Shown here: one piece after another, positions 46,712 to 58,513 of the stretch
How the letters are laid out: each line of letters begins with the position of its first letter
Position numbering within the stretch: position 1 is the first letter of the stretch
Source of the DNA: Petunia secreta
Lineage: Eukaryota > Streptophyta > Magnoliopsida > Solanales > Solanaceae
Direction of reading: 5' to 3'
Assembly: GCA_029990175.1 (NCBI GenBank)
Contig: JARKIP010000035.1
Span: forward strand, 44,096,001-44,160,000
Length of the DNA: 64,000 nt
Notes under the pieces: model-generated
What the model saw: only the letters and a program-made list of their open reading frames with translations
What the model was told of the DNA's origin: nothing
Database searches by the model: none
Program-made: the position numbers and the translations under genes

Positions 46712-47523
46712 GACGCATATTTTATTCGATATTTGGCCAACGGAGTTGACCGGAATCGGCCCTTGACAGTCGCGATTCAACCGGCCTAGGGTTCGGCTTC
46801 CCCTCGTCAAAACCCCATCAAAAGTGTGTGGGGTGTGTTGTGGACGACGATGGGAGTCTAAAGACACCATTATCCTCAATTTTCACCGGCTCAAATGGCC
46901 AGGAAGATCATCGACAGAGAGGGCGATCGGAATCGCCAAGAGAGAGAAAGAGAGTCGGGTCGAGGGTGAGGGGAAAAAATAGGAATAATTTTAGGGGTTT
47001 TGGGTGTAAAGTGATGAAAATGGAAATTGGATTCCTGGCCGTTGGATTAAAGTCGTGGATGGCCAAGATCATGCCACGTAGGTAGGTGATGTGTAAAATA
47101 ATAGCTGATGTGTGTTCTTTGTGTGTATATACGTTGATATATATATATAAATATTATGTAAATAAGTATAAAATAGGTATAAAGTGGTATAAAGCGGTAT
47201 AAAATGGATTTAAAAAGGTATACAAATTTTAGGACAATTAGGAAACTAATTTTAAAAATGTTAGGGAGCTAGAATGCCTAAAAATTGTAATTCTGAGGCT
47301 TAAAACACTTTTGGAGGGTTTCGTCAAAAAATAGGAGTAATTTTAGAAAAATGCAAAATAACTATGGTTTGAGACGATGCTTTGAAAATTGCCTCAATTA
47401 TCAGACCAGTGCGAGAAATCAACTTTTGAAACAATGGATGAGGTGGGAATGAATACACAAGTGTGTGTAAAATTCAAGAATGGTTGATTTTGAAAATAAG
47501 AGGGACAAAATTGGGTGTCAACA
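46712..47523 (-). mobile_element. Start of the minus-strand LTR, unit 2
   Basis: Copy of 17820-18629, ending (plus strand) at the complement of TGTTGACACCC. A TA dinucleotide run near 47137 is 2 bp longer than in unit 1. Confidence 0.55.
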
Positions 47524-50500
47524 ATTTTCAGACTGTAGATCAAAGTTATAGACTTCATGGTCTTGATGAAAGTTTTAGATATATGTCTTAGGGTTCCAGT
47601 GAATCTTAAAGAATCTCAATATAAATTTTGTACAAGGAGTTATGCTCAAACTACTAACAACTGTCCGAATTTAAAAACAATTTTCCAGATTTTGAAACAT
47701 TTTGTGCTATTGTTTTGGACATTTTTCACTGTGGTTCTAAGAACCAAATTAAGCGCACACACACACGGTTACCTCTACGTCATATAAGTTCCCCACAAGT
47801 ACCATCAAGTTTGGAACTAAGAAAAGCTTCAAAAGCTACAAGATACATGTTTCCTGCTTCTAAACATTGTTTCCCTCGAACTCCACACCTTCAAAAGATT
47901 AAACAAGATATAACATAGAATTTAGGTAATTTACTTAGCCATAAAGTAATTCTAAAACTCAAACTATAGACAAAATAGAAGGTAGCGTAACGTTACCTTA
48001 ATCGCGTAGAGCGTTTTGACGCAATCCGTCATCAATTTTTATTTAAGATTGGCGTCCTTCCATCAAAATAATAAAAGTTGCTTAAAAATTCATGGGAGCA
48101 CTATATCTCTCTTGAGAGTTCTGGAAATGACGAGATGGAGGCAAATTTTCTATTTTATACTAAAAATATTTAAGTTTTAGTCCTCTTTTGCACATATATA
48201 TCTCTTTTTCAAGCCTGACTTCTAATGCTCGTATCTTTTTATTCAGATGTTGTATGAATAAACCATCAAAAGTTTTGGAAACTACACTCTAAGACCTTCA
48301 ATTTGGTATATGATATGTCCCTAAAAGACTTCATATAATACACAGAATTAAATGCTGAAAAAGCTTCATGACAAGATAATTCTGCAACTTAAATCCGATT
48401 TTTTCCAAACTTTATATTTAACATATAAACGTCATATATGGTGCTATTATGACTCTAAACTCACTCAAATCATTCTTAACATGTTATTAGAAGGATATAC
48501 GTCACTTTAGACATACGGGGTGTAACAATCTCTCCCCGTTAGGAACATTCGTCCTCGAATGTTAAATGAAGTATGTAAAAGCATTAAGCAACGATCTGTA
48601 CATACCTGAAGTAGTGCAGAGATGTGGATATTTGGCTCTCATGTCATTTTCAGCTTCCCAACTTATTTCTTCTATATTATTTCTTTGCTATAGCATCTTA
48701 ACTTAATGAATGTCTTTCGTCCTTAATCGACGAGTCTATCTGTCTGTCTAAAATTGCAACTGGCACCTCTTTATAAGTTAATTGCTCTGTGATCTATACA
48801 TCATCTACTAGTACAATTCTAGAAGGATCTCCGACACATTTTTCTGAGCATAGAAACATGAAATACTGGATGGACCTCCTGAAGGTCCGCTGGAAGGTTT
48901 AACTCGTAGGCAACACGCCCAACTCGTACGCTTACCATTCTTTCCAAATCTCATAACGCTTTTCACAGGTGATACTTTCAGGAATAATGAATTGCCAATC
49001 TGAAATTCTAAATCTCAACGTCAGTTATCTGCATAGGACTTCTGTCTGCTCTGCGTTGCTAATAATATTTCCCCGATCAACTTGACTTTTTTAACTGCTT
49101 GTTGGATTAAATCTGGACCTATCAATTGAGACTTGCCAACCTTAAACCATCCTATAAGAGACCTGTATTTGCGCCCATACAAAGCTTCATATAGCGCCAT
49201 CTGTATGCCAGAATGATAGCTATTGTTTTATGCAAACTCTATCAATGGTAGATGTTCACTCCAGCTACCTCCAAAATCTAACACACATGCTCTAAGCATA
49301 TCCTCTAACGTCTGAATGGTCTACTCAGCCTGTCACTCTGTCTGGGGATAAAATGTTGTACTCAGATTCTCCTGTATCCCAAAACCTGTCTGGAATGATC
49401 GCCAGAAATTAGCTGTAAACTGTGCGCCCCTATTTGAAATAATAGATACTGGAATACCGTGTTGGCGCACTATCTCTTTGATATAAAGTCTGGCATAATC
49501 ATCTGCTGTATATGTAGTTCTAACTTGCAAGAAATGAGCTGATTTAGTAAGCCTATCAACTATAACCCAGATAGAGTAATACCTGCTCCGCGTACGCGGC
49601 AAGCCTGTAATGAAGTCCATATTCACTGGTTCCCATTTCCATGATAAAGTCTCTATTTCCTGGAACAATCCACTAGGTTTTTGATGCTCGACTTCAACCT
49701 GCTTTCAGTTAGGACACTCAGCCATAAATTTTCTATGTCATGCTTCATTCCGCCCCAACAATAAATCTACTTAAGACATGGTACATCTTAGTCGAACCTG
49801 GATGAATAGTGTATCTGGAATAATATGCCTCGGACATAATCTATCCACGTAAATCTACAATATCAGGAACACAAAGTCTATCTTTATATATAAGAACCCC
49901 GTCACTGGTAACCTGTATGGTAATTTTGGTTTCTTTTGGCTATCTATTTGTATTCAGCTAGAACAGGAACCTCATACTGGTGCTGTTTTACTTCTGTTAC
50001 TAGGCAAGTAGTGGCTGCATTCTGAACTGTAACTCCTACATCATCTAAATCTATAATCTGACTCCCATGTTAGCCAACTGGTGGAGTGTATGAGCTAACT
50101 CTCTTTTCTGTGGCTGTAAATAAGATAGACTACCCATAGACTTATGATTAAGGGCATCAGTAACAACATTCGCTTTATCCGGATGACAATGAATGTGCAC
50201 GTCGTAGTCCTGCAACTCTAGCCACCGCCTCTGTCGTAGGTTTAGCTCCTTTTACTTAAATATGTACTGGAGGCTCTTGTAGTCTGTATAAATATCAACA
50301 TGAACCCCGTAAAAATAATGTCTCCAAATCATTAATGCATGAATGACTGCTGCAAGCTCCATATCATGGGTAGGGTAGTTCTGCACGTGCTTTTTATGCT
50401 GCCTGGAAGCATAGGCAATTACTCTTCCGTGCTGCATCAAAACACGACAAAGACCAATTCGTGAAGCATCACAGTAAATGACATAGCCCTCAGATCCCTC

Positions 50501-50545
50501 TGGAAGTGTAAGAAGTGAAGCCGTTATCAACTTGTTCTTTAGTTC

Positions 50546-51061
50546 TTAGAAGTTGTGCTCGCAAGAATCAGACCACTCAAATTTAGTTGTTTTCTGTGTC
50601 AATTTGGTCAGTGGAGCTGCAATAGAGGAAAAACCCTCTACGAACCTTCTGTAATAACCTGCCAAACCCAGAAAACTATGTACTTCAGTTGGCATCGTAG
50701 GTCTGGGCCAGTTCTTCACAGCCTCGATCTTCTGGCCATGTACTTTAATTCCTTCTGCTAAAACTATATGGCCAAGAAATGCCACTGAATCTAACCAGAA
50801 TTCACACTTTGAGGACTTAGCATATAATTGTTGGTCCCAAAGAGTACCCAATACTGTGCGTAGGTGCTCCGCATGCTCTAATTCAGACATTGAATAGACG
50901 AGAATATCATCAATAAATACAATCACAAATAAATCCAAGTAAGCCCTGAGTACGCTGTTCATCAGATCCATAAATACTGCAGGGGCATCAGTGAGTCCAA
51001 ACGACATCACTAAAAACATAATGGCCATACCTAATCCTGAATACAGTCTTAGGTATATCAC
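50546..51061 (-). pseudogene. RT palm and thumb, unit 2, open 171-codon piece
   Basis: Open from 51061 to 50546: MSFGLTDAPAVFMDLMN, FVIVFIDDILVYS, ELEHAEHLRTVLG, CEFWLDSVAFLGH, then the connection region NWPRPTMPTEVHSFLGLAGY. The FIDD catalytic box is at 50906-50917. Unit 1 has a stop just before this box. A frameshift shared by both units separates this from the N-terminal RT piece. Confidence 0.88.
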
Positions 51062-51509
51062 ATTCTCTGACTCTAACCTGATGATAGCCTGATAGCAAAT
51101 CTATCTTTGAGAAGTACTTGGCACCCTGGAGCTGGTCGAACAAGCCATCAATCTTTGGCAGAGGGTGTTTATTCTTAATTGGGACTTTATTTAGCTGTCT
51201 ATAATCTATGCACATACGTAGAGAGCCATCTTTCTTTTTCAGAAATAATACCGAGGCTCCCCACGGGGAAATGCTGGGTCTGATGAGGCCTTTATCGAAC
51301 AAATCCTTCAGTTGCTCCTTAAGTTCTTTCAGTAATGCAGGTGTCATCCTTAAAAACATGCCCCTGATGGGTGCTGGTGCTGAGGAAGCAAATACTGATC
51401 TAGCTGGCTGGGCTGCACCACTACCACCCCTAGTCGGGAAATCTCTCATGAAATGTCCTGCCTTTTGAGAAATATAACAAGTATCAACTCCTAACTGACA
51501 TGGTCCCAT
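50988..51509 (-). pseudogene. Gag zinc knuckle fused to RT N-terminus, protease missing (unit 2)
   Basis: One 173-codon minus-strand frame begins in the zinc knuckle (CYISQKAGHFMRD), passes a short alanine/proline linker (SSAPAP) and enters RT at IRGMFLRMTPALLKELK, continuing through SPWGASVLFLKKKDGS to FSKIDLLSGYHQ. The protease and spacer normally between them are absent. Unit 1 has the same deletion but one extra G near 22393, which shifts the frame. Confidence 0.85.
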
Positions 51510-54353
51510 GTGGCGTCCACCACAATCTGGACATCTGAGATATGTCTGACCGGCCTGTACAGAAGTACCACGACGCTTAAATCCTGAAGTCTGTGATGCG
51601 TGAATAGTTATGGACTGAGGAGGTCTATCATATCTCAGGCTACGGGACTCTGGAGGTATACTAGCTGGTGGTTGTCTAACACTCTGCTGCCTACTTACTC
51701 CAGATGTCTCACTAAATGAACAAGATAATATTCCCCTCTTATGTAACCCTCTATCCCTGTCGGCTCTCTGTTTCCGCTTATTTCTTCTTAAGTGATAAAG
51801 AAAATGCTTGAGTGCGTAATAGGATCATACCTGGCTTCATAGCAACAGTGAGGCACTCACTCACCAATTGTGGACCTAGTCCCACTATATACCTGTGAAT
51901 TCTATCCTCCATACTCGCTACCACCGTAGGGGCAAACCGTGCTAAAAAATTAAAGCGATAATTATACTCTTCTACACTCAAACTTCCCTGTCTCAAGGTT
52001 AGGAACCGATCGACACATTCTCTCTATCTCTCTGTAGGCATATATGAATGAAAGAAGGTATCCATGAATTCCTACTAAGTCGCCGCAGTAGAATCTGGCC
52101 CTCTGGTAACTCCCACGTCTAATACCACCCTGCTACTAGGTCATGCAATCTAAATGTAGCTAACTCTACTGACTTTGTGTCTAACACGTACATGACCCTC
52201 AACACCCTGGCTATCCTCTCTAGAAAATCCTGAGGGTCCTCTCATGTATGGGATATAGTAAAGACTAGAGGCTTTAGTCGGATAAAATCCCTGATCCTGG
52301 ATCCAGTATCTCCCAGGGCATCTGCACTATACTGTTTAGTCTGAGCAACTACAAAACTGGGTAATAATCTGATGGCATCCCTCACTTCCTATCCCTGTGA
52401 TGCAGTCCAAATTGAGGATGATTCTAAGAGTCGGGATAAGGAGTTATCGGACCTTCATTAATATTGGATGATAGCTTGGAGAACATTTGTTCGGGCAGCA
52501 TGTTAGAAGATCCTTGGGATTCGTTTGTTAGCATTGGAGAAGGGGCGTTCTAGAAAAATGCTTGGCGCGTGGTACTCGCGTGGCACACGGCCTATATTTT
52601 CTAGACAATTCAGCCGCGTGGAGGGCTCGTTTATTGGCCTTAATGCGCTGTATTTTTCAGCACTTTTTCATGCTTTTGCATAGCTAGACCTATTTATTTT
52701 ATGGTGCTTATTTATCCCTGCGTGACTATTGATATTTAGCTCTCTTGGGGGCTATTTCTTTACCTTTTTGGCGTGTGAGGTTCACCTATATAAACCTAAC
52801 ACTTAGTTTATTTTTTCAGCACCTTACACATTATTAAAAAGAAACACAGTTTTTGCTAAAACCTATTTCATCTGGGAATTCTTGTTCTTTTTGTGTGAAA
52901 TTGAATTGAACTACTTCCTTCTTCTTGATCATTCAACTTTCAATTCCTAGTTGTCTTGAGGGTTGTTGCGTAGTATAGGTCCTTCTTGGCTTCATCAGGA
53001 AGGTAAGTAGACTAGTTCCTACTTGCAATTCTTGGTAGATCAAAGAGAGTCTTGCTTTTATCCTTTATTTTCATTTTTTGTTGTTAATCTTGCATCAGTT
53101 GGTATTCAGAGCTTGGAGAGGGTTTGTTTCTACAACACCAATCCTGTTCTTCATGTCCTTGTTTAGGTTCTTTAATTTTCATTTTCGTTAAAAAAAATAC
53201 TGTTCACGGGTACTGTTCATAAAAAAAAAGTGAAAAGGAAAAGAATCAGCAGTGTTTATTGTTGTTGATTATCATACAGGCCTTGGTTGCAAGAAAACTT
53301 GACCAAAGAAATGATTTGTTTGAATCTTGAAGTTTTAAACGATTCTTGAAGAGTTTCTTGAAGATTCTTAGTGTGTTTCTTAATTTTCAACCGTTCTTGA
53401 TTGATTCTTGATTTTTCTTGAAGGAGAATACTGTAAAACTTATTTGAGAAATAGGGTAGCGTGATAGTTGAAGGAAAACGTGTGAGAGGACTGATTTGGG
53501 CGTGAAATTGAAGCTTTTCTTGAAGTTCTTGGACAACAACTTGTTGTTCTCAGATAGAAGAAGAAGTAGCTTGAGTTGTTCTTGATGTTTCACACGTTGA
53601 ATTGTTGGTTTAGTTGCTGGAAATTTTTTGTGTTTAAGCTACTTAGAGGCGCTGAACTTGTGAGGAAGAAAGAGGAAAACCTCATCCTAATTCAAGAAGG
53701 AAACAAATTCTAATTCGAAGGGAAGAAGTTTACCAACTTTCCAAGTAAGGGAATTAGTTTTCCTTTGGCTTTGGGAGAGTGTGAGGTTGGCTGATCCTAG
53801 GGGAAAAGGGAAGGGAATTTCGGCTTTGGAGTGTAGAAAAAAGTGTAAAAGTTCTCCAAATTAGAGTTGGAAAGCAAGGGAAAAGAGGGAAAACTTATCC
53901 TACTATGAAAGGGAGAGCTCTAGGCGCCAATTTAAGGGTGAAAATTCAGCTTTTCTCTAGGATTTCCTTTTTCTTTGTGAACATTGCTTCTAATTAGTAA
54001 TTCTTAGGTAATTCTCCTACTTAAGTTAATTACTAATATTTGAGCTTGCAGGACTTCGTGCTAAAACTCAGAATTTCCAACTTTCATAGTTAATTCTTTG
54101 ACTTCCCGTGCTCACTTTAAAAGTTGTCCGTCTATAGAGTCTCATAAATTCACTCATCCCGAAGAGAACTAGTGAATTTGTGAACTTGAAAGGTCGTTGA
54201 GGAACTTGATCAATTTGAGGAAGCCATTTTGGACAAGTTTGTGAGATTCTACTTTAAATTTGAGTGAACCCGAGTGTCAGTCAAAGAGAGGGTGCGGGTG
54301 AGGTATTTTGCTAATCTTAACATATTTTGTAGTCTTTGTTTGTGTGCAGGTAC

Positions 54354-54698
54354 ATGACTGGAGTAGTTGATAAACAAGAGGGTGTTCCCGAGCTTACTTT
54401 GGCTGATCTTTGGGCCGAGATGAGAGTAATGAAAGCGAACTTAGGGCAATATATTGACAGAATGGGAGCCCGAGTTGATAATCTTGAAAAGGAGCAGGCA
54501 TCTCTGACTCCAAAATCTTCTTATAATAAGTCAAACTTGGGAAATCCTGAAGTACTTATGCCAAAACCGAGATTCCACAAGTTGAAGGTGAATGTTTATG
54601 GTTATAAGGGCTTCAATCTAGAACTTGACGACTTGAGTGAACCCATGCTTATTTCACTAGATGTGGTTAATCCTTTGCACTTAACATGGGTGAGATGA
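54354..54698 (+). CDS. E3 gag-like open reading frame, unit 2
   Basis: Uninterrupted from ATG 54354 for 114 codons: TGVVDKQEGVPELTLADL, EMRVMKANLGQYIDRMG, a probable short coiled coil with RVDNLEKEQ, then PKPRFHKLKVN and a stop at 54696-54698. Bases ATATA at 54449-54453 are those missing from unit 1. A splice-acceptor-like TGTGTGCAG lies immediately upstream. The coiled-coil start suggests the N-terminal part of a gag protein, but I do not recognise a specific family and it may be a remnant. Confidence 0.45.
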   Translation: MTGVVDKQEGVPELTLADLWAEMRVMKANLGQYIDRMGARVDNLEKEQASLTPKSSYNKSNLGNPEVLMPKPRFHKLKVNVYGYKGFNLELDDLSEPMLISLDVVNPLHLTWVR

Positions 54699-55191
54699 AG
54701 ATATCCATATCTCTATGATGGATATAAGGTTGAGTGGAAGGTCGAGGTAATAGTGTCACGAGGAGAATACCTTGAAACAGTTTGGTGTGATGTGTATCCT
54801 CTTCAAACATGTGACTTGTGTTTTTGGGCAGCTATGGTTCTTACATCGCAATGTTCCATATGTGCGAGATTGGATAAGGCATGTGATAGACGATGAAAGA
54901 TGGCCTTTAATGCCATTCCCACTTTCAAAAAAGTCCCAATAGTACCTATGCCTCTTTTATGCACGTAGAGGAGTGTAATAATCAAAAGGAAAAGTTTGTG
55001 GTGAATAATGTAGTTGGGGTGCCACCGGAAAGACCAGAGGATGTAGTTGAAAAGAATATGAGAGAAAAGAAAGAAGAAAGAAAAGAGGGGAATTTTTTCA
55101 CTCTCACACTTATAATTCTTCTTTTTCCTCTAGTTGTTTAAATTCTCTTGCAGGTACCATTGGAAACAAGCTTGGGAGTGAACACCATTGA

Positions 55192-56022
55192 TTGGAAGTG
55201 CAAGAAGAAGGCATTTTAGGGTCTGCCCATGGTAATGTAGGGTCTGCACGTGCTGACTCTAAGCTTGAGGAAGACAATGAAGGTAAACAAGGTCAATCTT
55301 GTGACCTTCAGGGTAAGTCTACTACACTCAATACTCTAGGAGCTAGTGAAGAGCCAGTTAATGATGAGAGTATGAGTAGTGGTAATTTTTGTTTGGACCC
55401 TAAATTATCACTGCCTTGTAATGGACATTTATATAAGGTTTGCGACGATACACTAGTTGATCTTTAATATGCTCCCAAAATTAAAACTACTTGTGAGTTT
55501 GATGTAATGAAAACTAGTGTTGACAATTGTGCTGAGGGTCTAGGTATTAAAAGGAATGCTTATAAGGATGTCATTGATGAAAGATTGCATGCTGTCCTAG
55601 AAATAGAATTTAAACATCACTTGTTTGATCCTGGAATTAAAGGTGTAGAGTCCTTTTCGAGTTCTTTTGATATCAAAATGGACCATGGTAATGAGACTGA
55701 ATTATGTGATTAGTTTGGTACTTTTGACGTCAATGGTGATTTGAATTTAAGTGAGACCTTTCTTGTGAATCTATTCTTACGTGGAGATACTTGTTGTTTA
55801 GATAGTGAATTTGAATTTCTTAAGATTCCTTCTTGTGATGGTAGTAACTCCTTGTTTGATAGTAGTTCACTTGGTAGAGGGCATTGTCATGAGAAGGGAA
55901 GTGTGAATCTTTATTTAACTCCAGCTTCTTCTTTGTGTTGTCTAAATATTGCATTGAGCTTGGGTGTATACATGTTTATGAAAATACATCTTTTGTTGTG
56001 GAGACCATTGATGAAGTTACAC
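55192..56022 (+). pseudogene. E3 region X, unit 2
   Basis: Same unknown acidic frame as 26219-27049, with both in-frame stops kept and very few amino-acid changes. Confidence 0.42.
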
Positions 56023-56252
56023 TAGAAAACACTTTTCTACACTATTAATTTGCATATGATGAGGGTCATGAGGGTGTTAGGAGTTCTTGTGAGAGGGATG
56101 AAAATTCTGATTGTTACACATGTCGTGATGCTTTTGCTTACTCTAGGATATGGGATGGCAAATACTTGTATATCATGATTCATGCTTCTTTGGTATACTA
56201 TTGTTGTGATTGGATACATCCTTGTTCCTACAGCTTGTTGTTACAATATTAA

Positions 56253-56918
56253 TTTTTTGAGACATGTGTCAAGTTTGATGTGTTGACCTCGTTGGTTTTT
56301 GACCCGGGAATTGAGCATAAAATTGGTCACTTACTTGACTTAATGGCTTTGGAATGGGCTGGTAAGATGTTCCTGAGTTTTGGTTTGATATGTCCTCCAA
56401 GTGTTATGTGTAACCTTGGAAAACACTCCCTGTATTTAGAAGTAATGCAAGTGGAAGGCTGTTGGAAAGATACTCCGTGGGAGTTATTGTGGTATGCAAT
56501 CCGAACTTGTAAACTCCATGAGGACGGTATGTTTTCTTGGCTTATGCTAATATTTGGGCTCTCTAAAGCCATGGTGATTAGTGTTATCATTTTTGGGCAG
56601 TTTGGCGGAGCACTTGTGCCATCTCATGAGTGTGTTTTTGTGGGGCTATTTCTCTATTACCTAGCTGAGACTTGGGAGTTATCTAAACTCATTGTTGTCC
56701 GTATTTTGCAGGAATCAGATTCGAGGACGAATCCTTTCCAAGAGAGGGAGAATGATGTAGATTTAATCCGTGGACGAGAGAAGATAAATATCTGTTATTG
56801 CCTTGTTGACGATGCTTTGATTTCGAGGACGAAATCCTTTCAAGAAAGGGAGGATGATGCAGTCAAAATTGAGCATGATTCTAAGAGTCGGGCTAAGCAG
56901 TTGTCGGACCTTCATTAA
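56253..56918 (+). pseudogene. E3 region Y, unit 2
   Basis: Same unknown frame as 27280-28029, ending earlier because CAATCT reads TAATCT here. The SRTNPFQEREND tail is retained. Confidence 0.42.
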
Positions 56919-57094
56919 TCTTGGATGATAGCTTGGAGAAGATTCTTTGGAGAACATTTGTTCGGGCAACATGTTAGAAGAGCCTTGAGATTCGTTGGTT
57001 AGTACTGGAGAAGGGGCGTTCTAGAAGAATGCTTGGCGTGTGGTACTCGCGTGGCACGCAGCCTATATTTTCTAGAGAATTCAGCCGCGTGGAG

Positions 57095-58513
57095 TTTTGG
57101 TGTTGTGTTGTTTTTGTGAGGAAGAGACCTTGATTTATAGATATTCAAAACTTCTCCTTATATATTTTCAATACTTCTCCTCCAACAAAAAGATAATACC
57201 TTGAAGGAGCTTTAGTTCTTTTAGAATTATGTTCTTTCAAGAAACAGAGTTCTGATAGACTAGAAATTCAGGGAAAAAAACCCAAACAATTCTCCCCTTA
57301 GCCTGAATTTTTGACAAAATAATCTTTATCTTTTTTCCTCACATAATAGTCACACTGCTGCTTGGTCAAAAGGAGTCCAAAACTGGGTTTAAAGGAGACA
57401 AAAAATAGATTAAAAGATTATATTGGTTAAAAGGAGTCATGCATTAAAAATAAGCATGGTTAAAATTGGAATTAGAGCCCATGCATTAAAAGTTGACATG
57501 GGTTGAAAGTATCCCAAGCATTGGTTGAAAAGGGTTTATTTTATTTTTAAAGATGTAGCAGCAACATTATTGTTGAAAATATGGTTAAAAATTTTTGTCT
57601 CCACATATATCTTCACAGTCAAATTTTGGTAAAAAAATATTTTTAATCATCAAATTGGTTGCGGCAAGAATTGAACCCGCATTGAACATGTCTTCAACCT
57701 CTTCAACCATGCTCATCAAACCATCGACTCTAATACCACCTGTTGGGATCGAAAGAACATGGTGCATGTAGAAGATAACACATCGAACTTTATGATAATG
57801 AATCAAACATAAAATGAAATATAAAAGAAGATTTTTGTTGAAAGTGGTTTTGGTCATGAATTGACCTACATAGGGAGAGATTAAGAACTAATAATTAAAA
57901 AAATAAAAATATAAAGTCTCTCCCTAATTATTGCTCTCAAATCATAAAATACTACACTGTGGAGTTTTGAAGAGATCTCAATTTATAGATTTTGCTGCTT
58001 ATCATGGGGTTAAATATCTTGGAACTAGTTGAAAGGAGCCCAAGAATGGGTTAAAATTTGGCAGTGGATATAAAGAGCTCATGTGTTAATAATAAGCATG
58101 AGTTGATTGTTAGTGTTTTTCCCTAAATTTTTTAACATATTAGGACTCTTCTTGTTGAAGCAAAAGAAAAAGACTCCTAAAAGAAATAAAACTCCTTCAT
58201 ATGCCTATCCTTTTCTTGGTGAAAAAGTATTCGACAACTATAAATAGATGATCTCTTCTTCACATAAAAAACACAACACAAAATTCCACAATGTAGTCAT
58301 TAAAAAGAATCATGTTTAGGGGGTGACTTTATATTTTTGTAATTTCTTTTTATATTAGTATTAGATCTTTCAATCTCTTCCCTATGTAGGTCAATTCATG
58401 ACCAAACTACAATAAAGAAAGACTTCTTTTTAAACCCTTTAATGTCTCATTTATTATCATCCAATATTTGATGTGTTAGCTTCTACATACACCATGTTGT
58501 TTCGATCCCAACA
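57095..58513. mobile_element. TRIM-like LTR cluster, unit 2
   Basis: Copy of 28122-29540. Inverted-repeat arms lie at about 57741-57882 and 58372-58513. Confidence 0.55.

Larger units (their letters stand above)
47534..52397 (-). mobile_element. Minus-strand chromovirus, unit 2 copy
   Basis: 3' LTR about 47534-48527, then internal domains in the same order as unit 1: chromodomain tail near 48620-48680, integrase core 49251-49668, zinc finger 49706-49996, RNase H 50091-50530, RT 50546-51365 and gag 51366-52397. It keeps 75 LTR bases (48417-48491) that unit 1 lacks. It also has asparagine for the second integrase aspartate (49432-49434). Confidence 0.88.
52398..57094 (+). mobile_element. E3, unit 2 copy
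   Basis: 5' LTR 52398-53097, PBS 53100-53112, leader to about 54350, gag-like frame 54354-54698, region X 55192-56022, region Y 56253-56918, 3' LTR piece 56855-57094. It is again truncated at CCGCGTGGAG. Confidence 0.82.
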
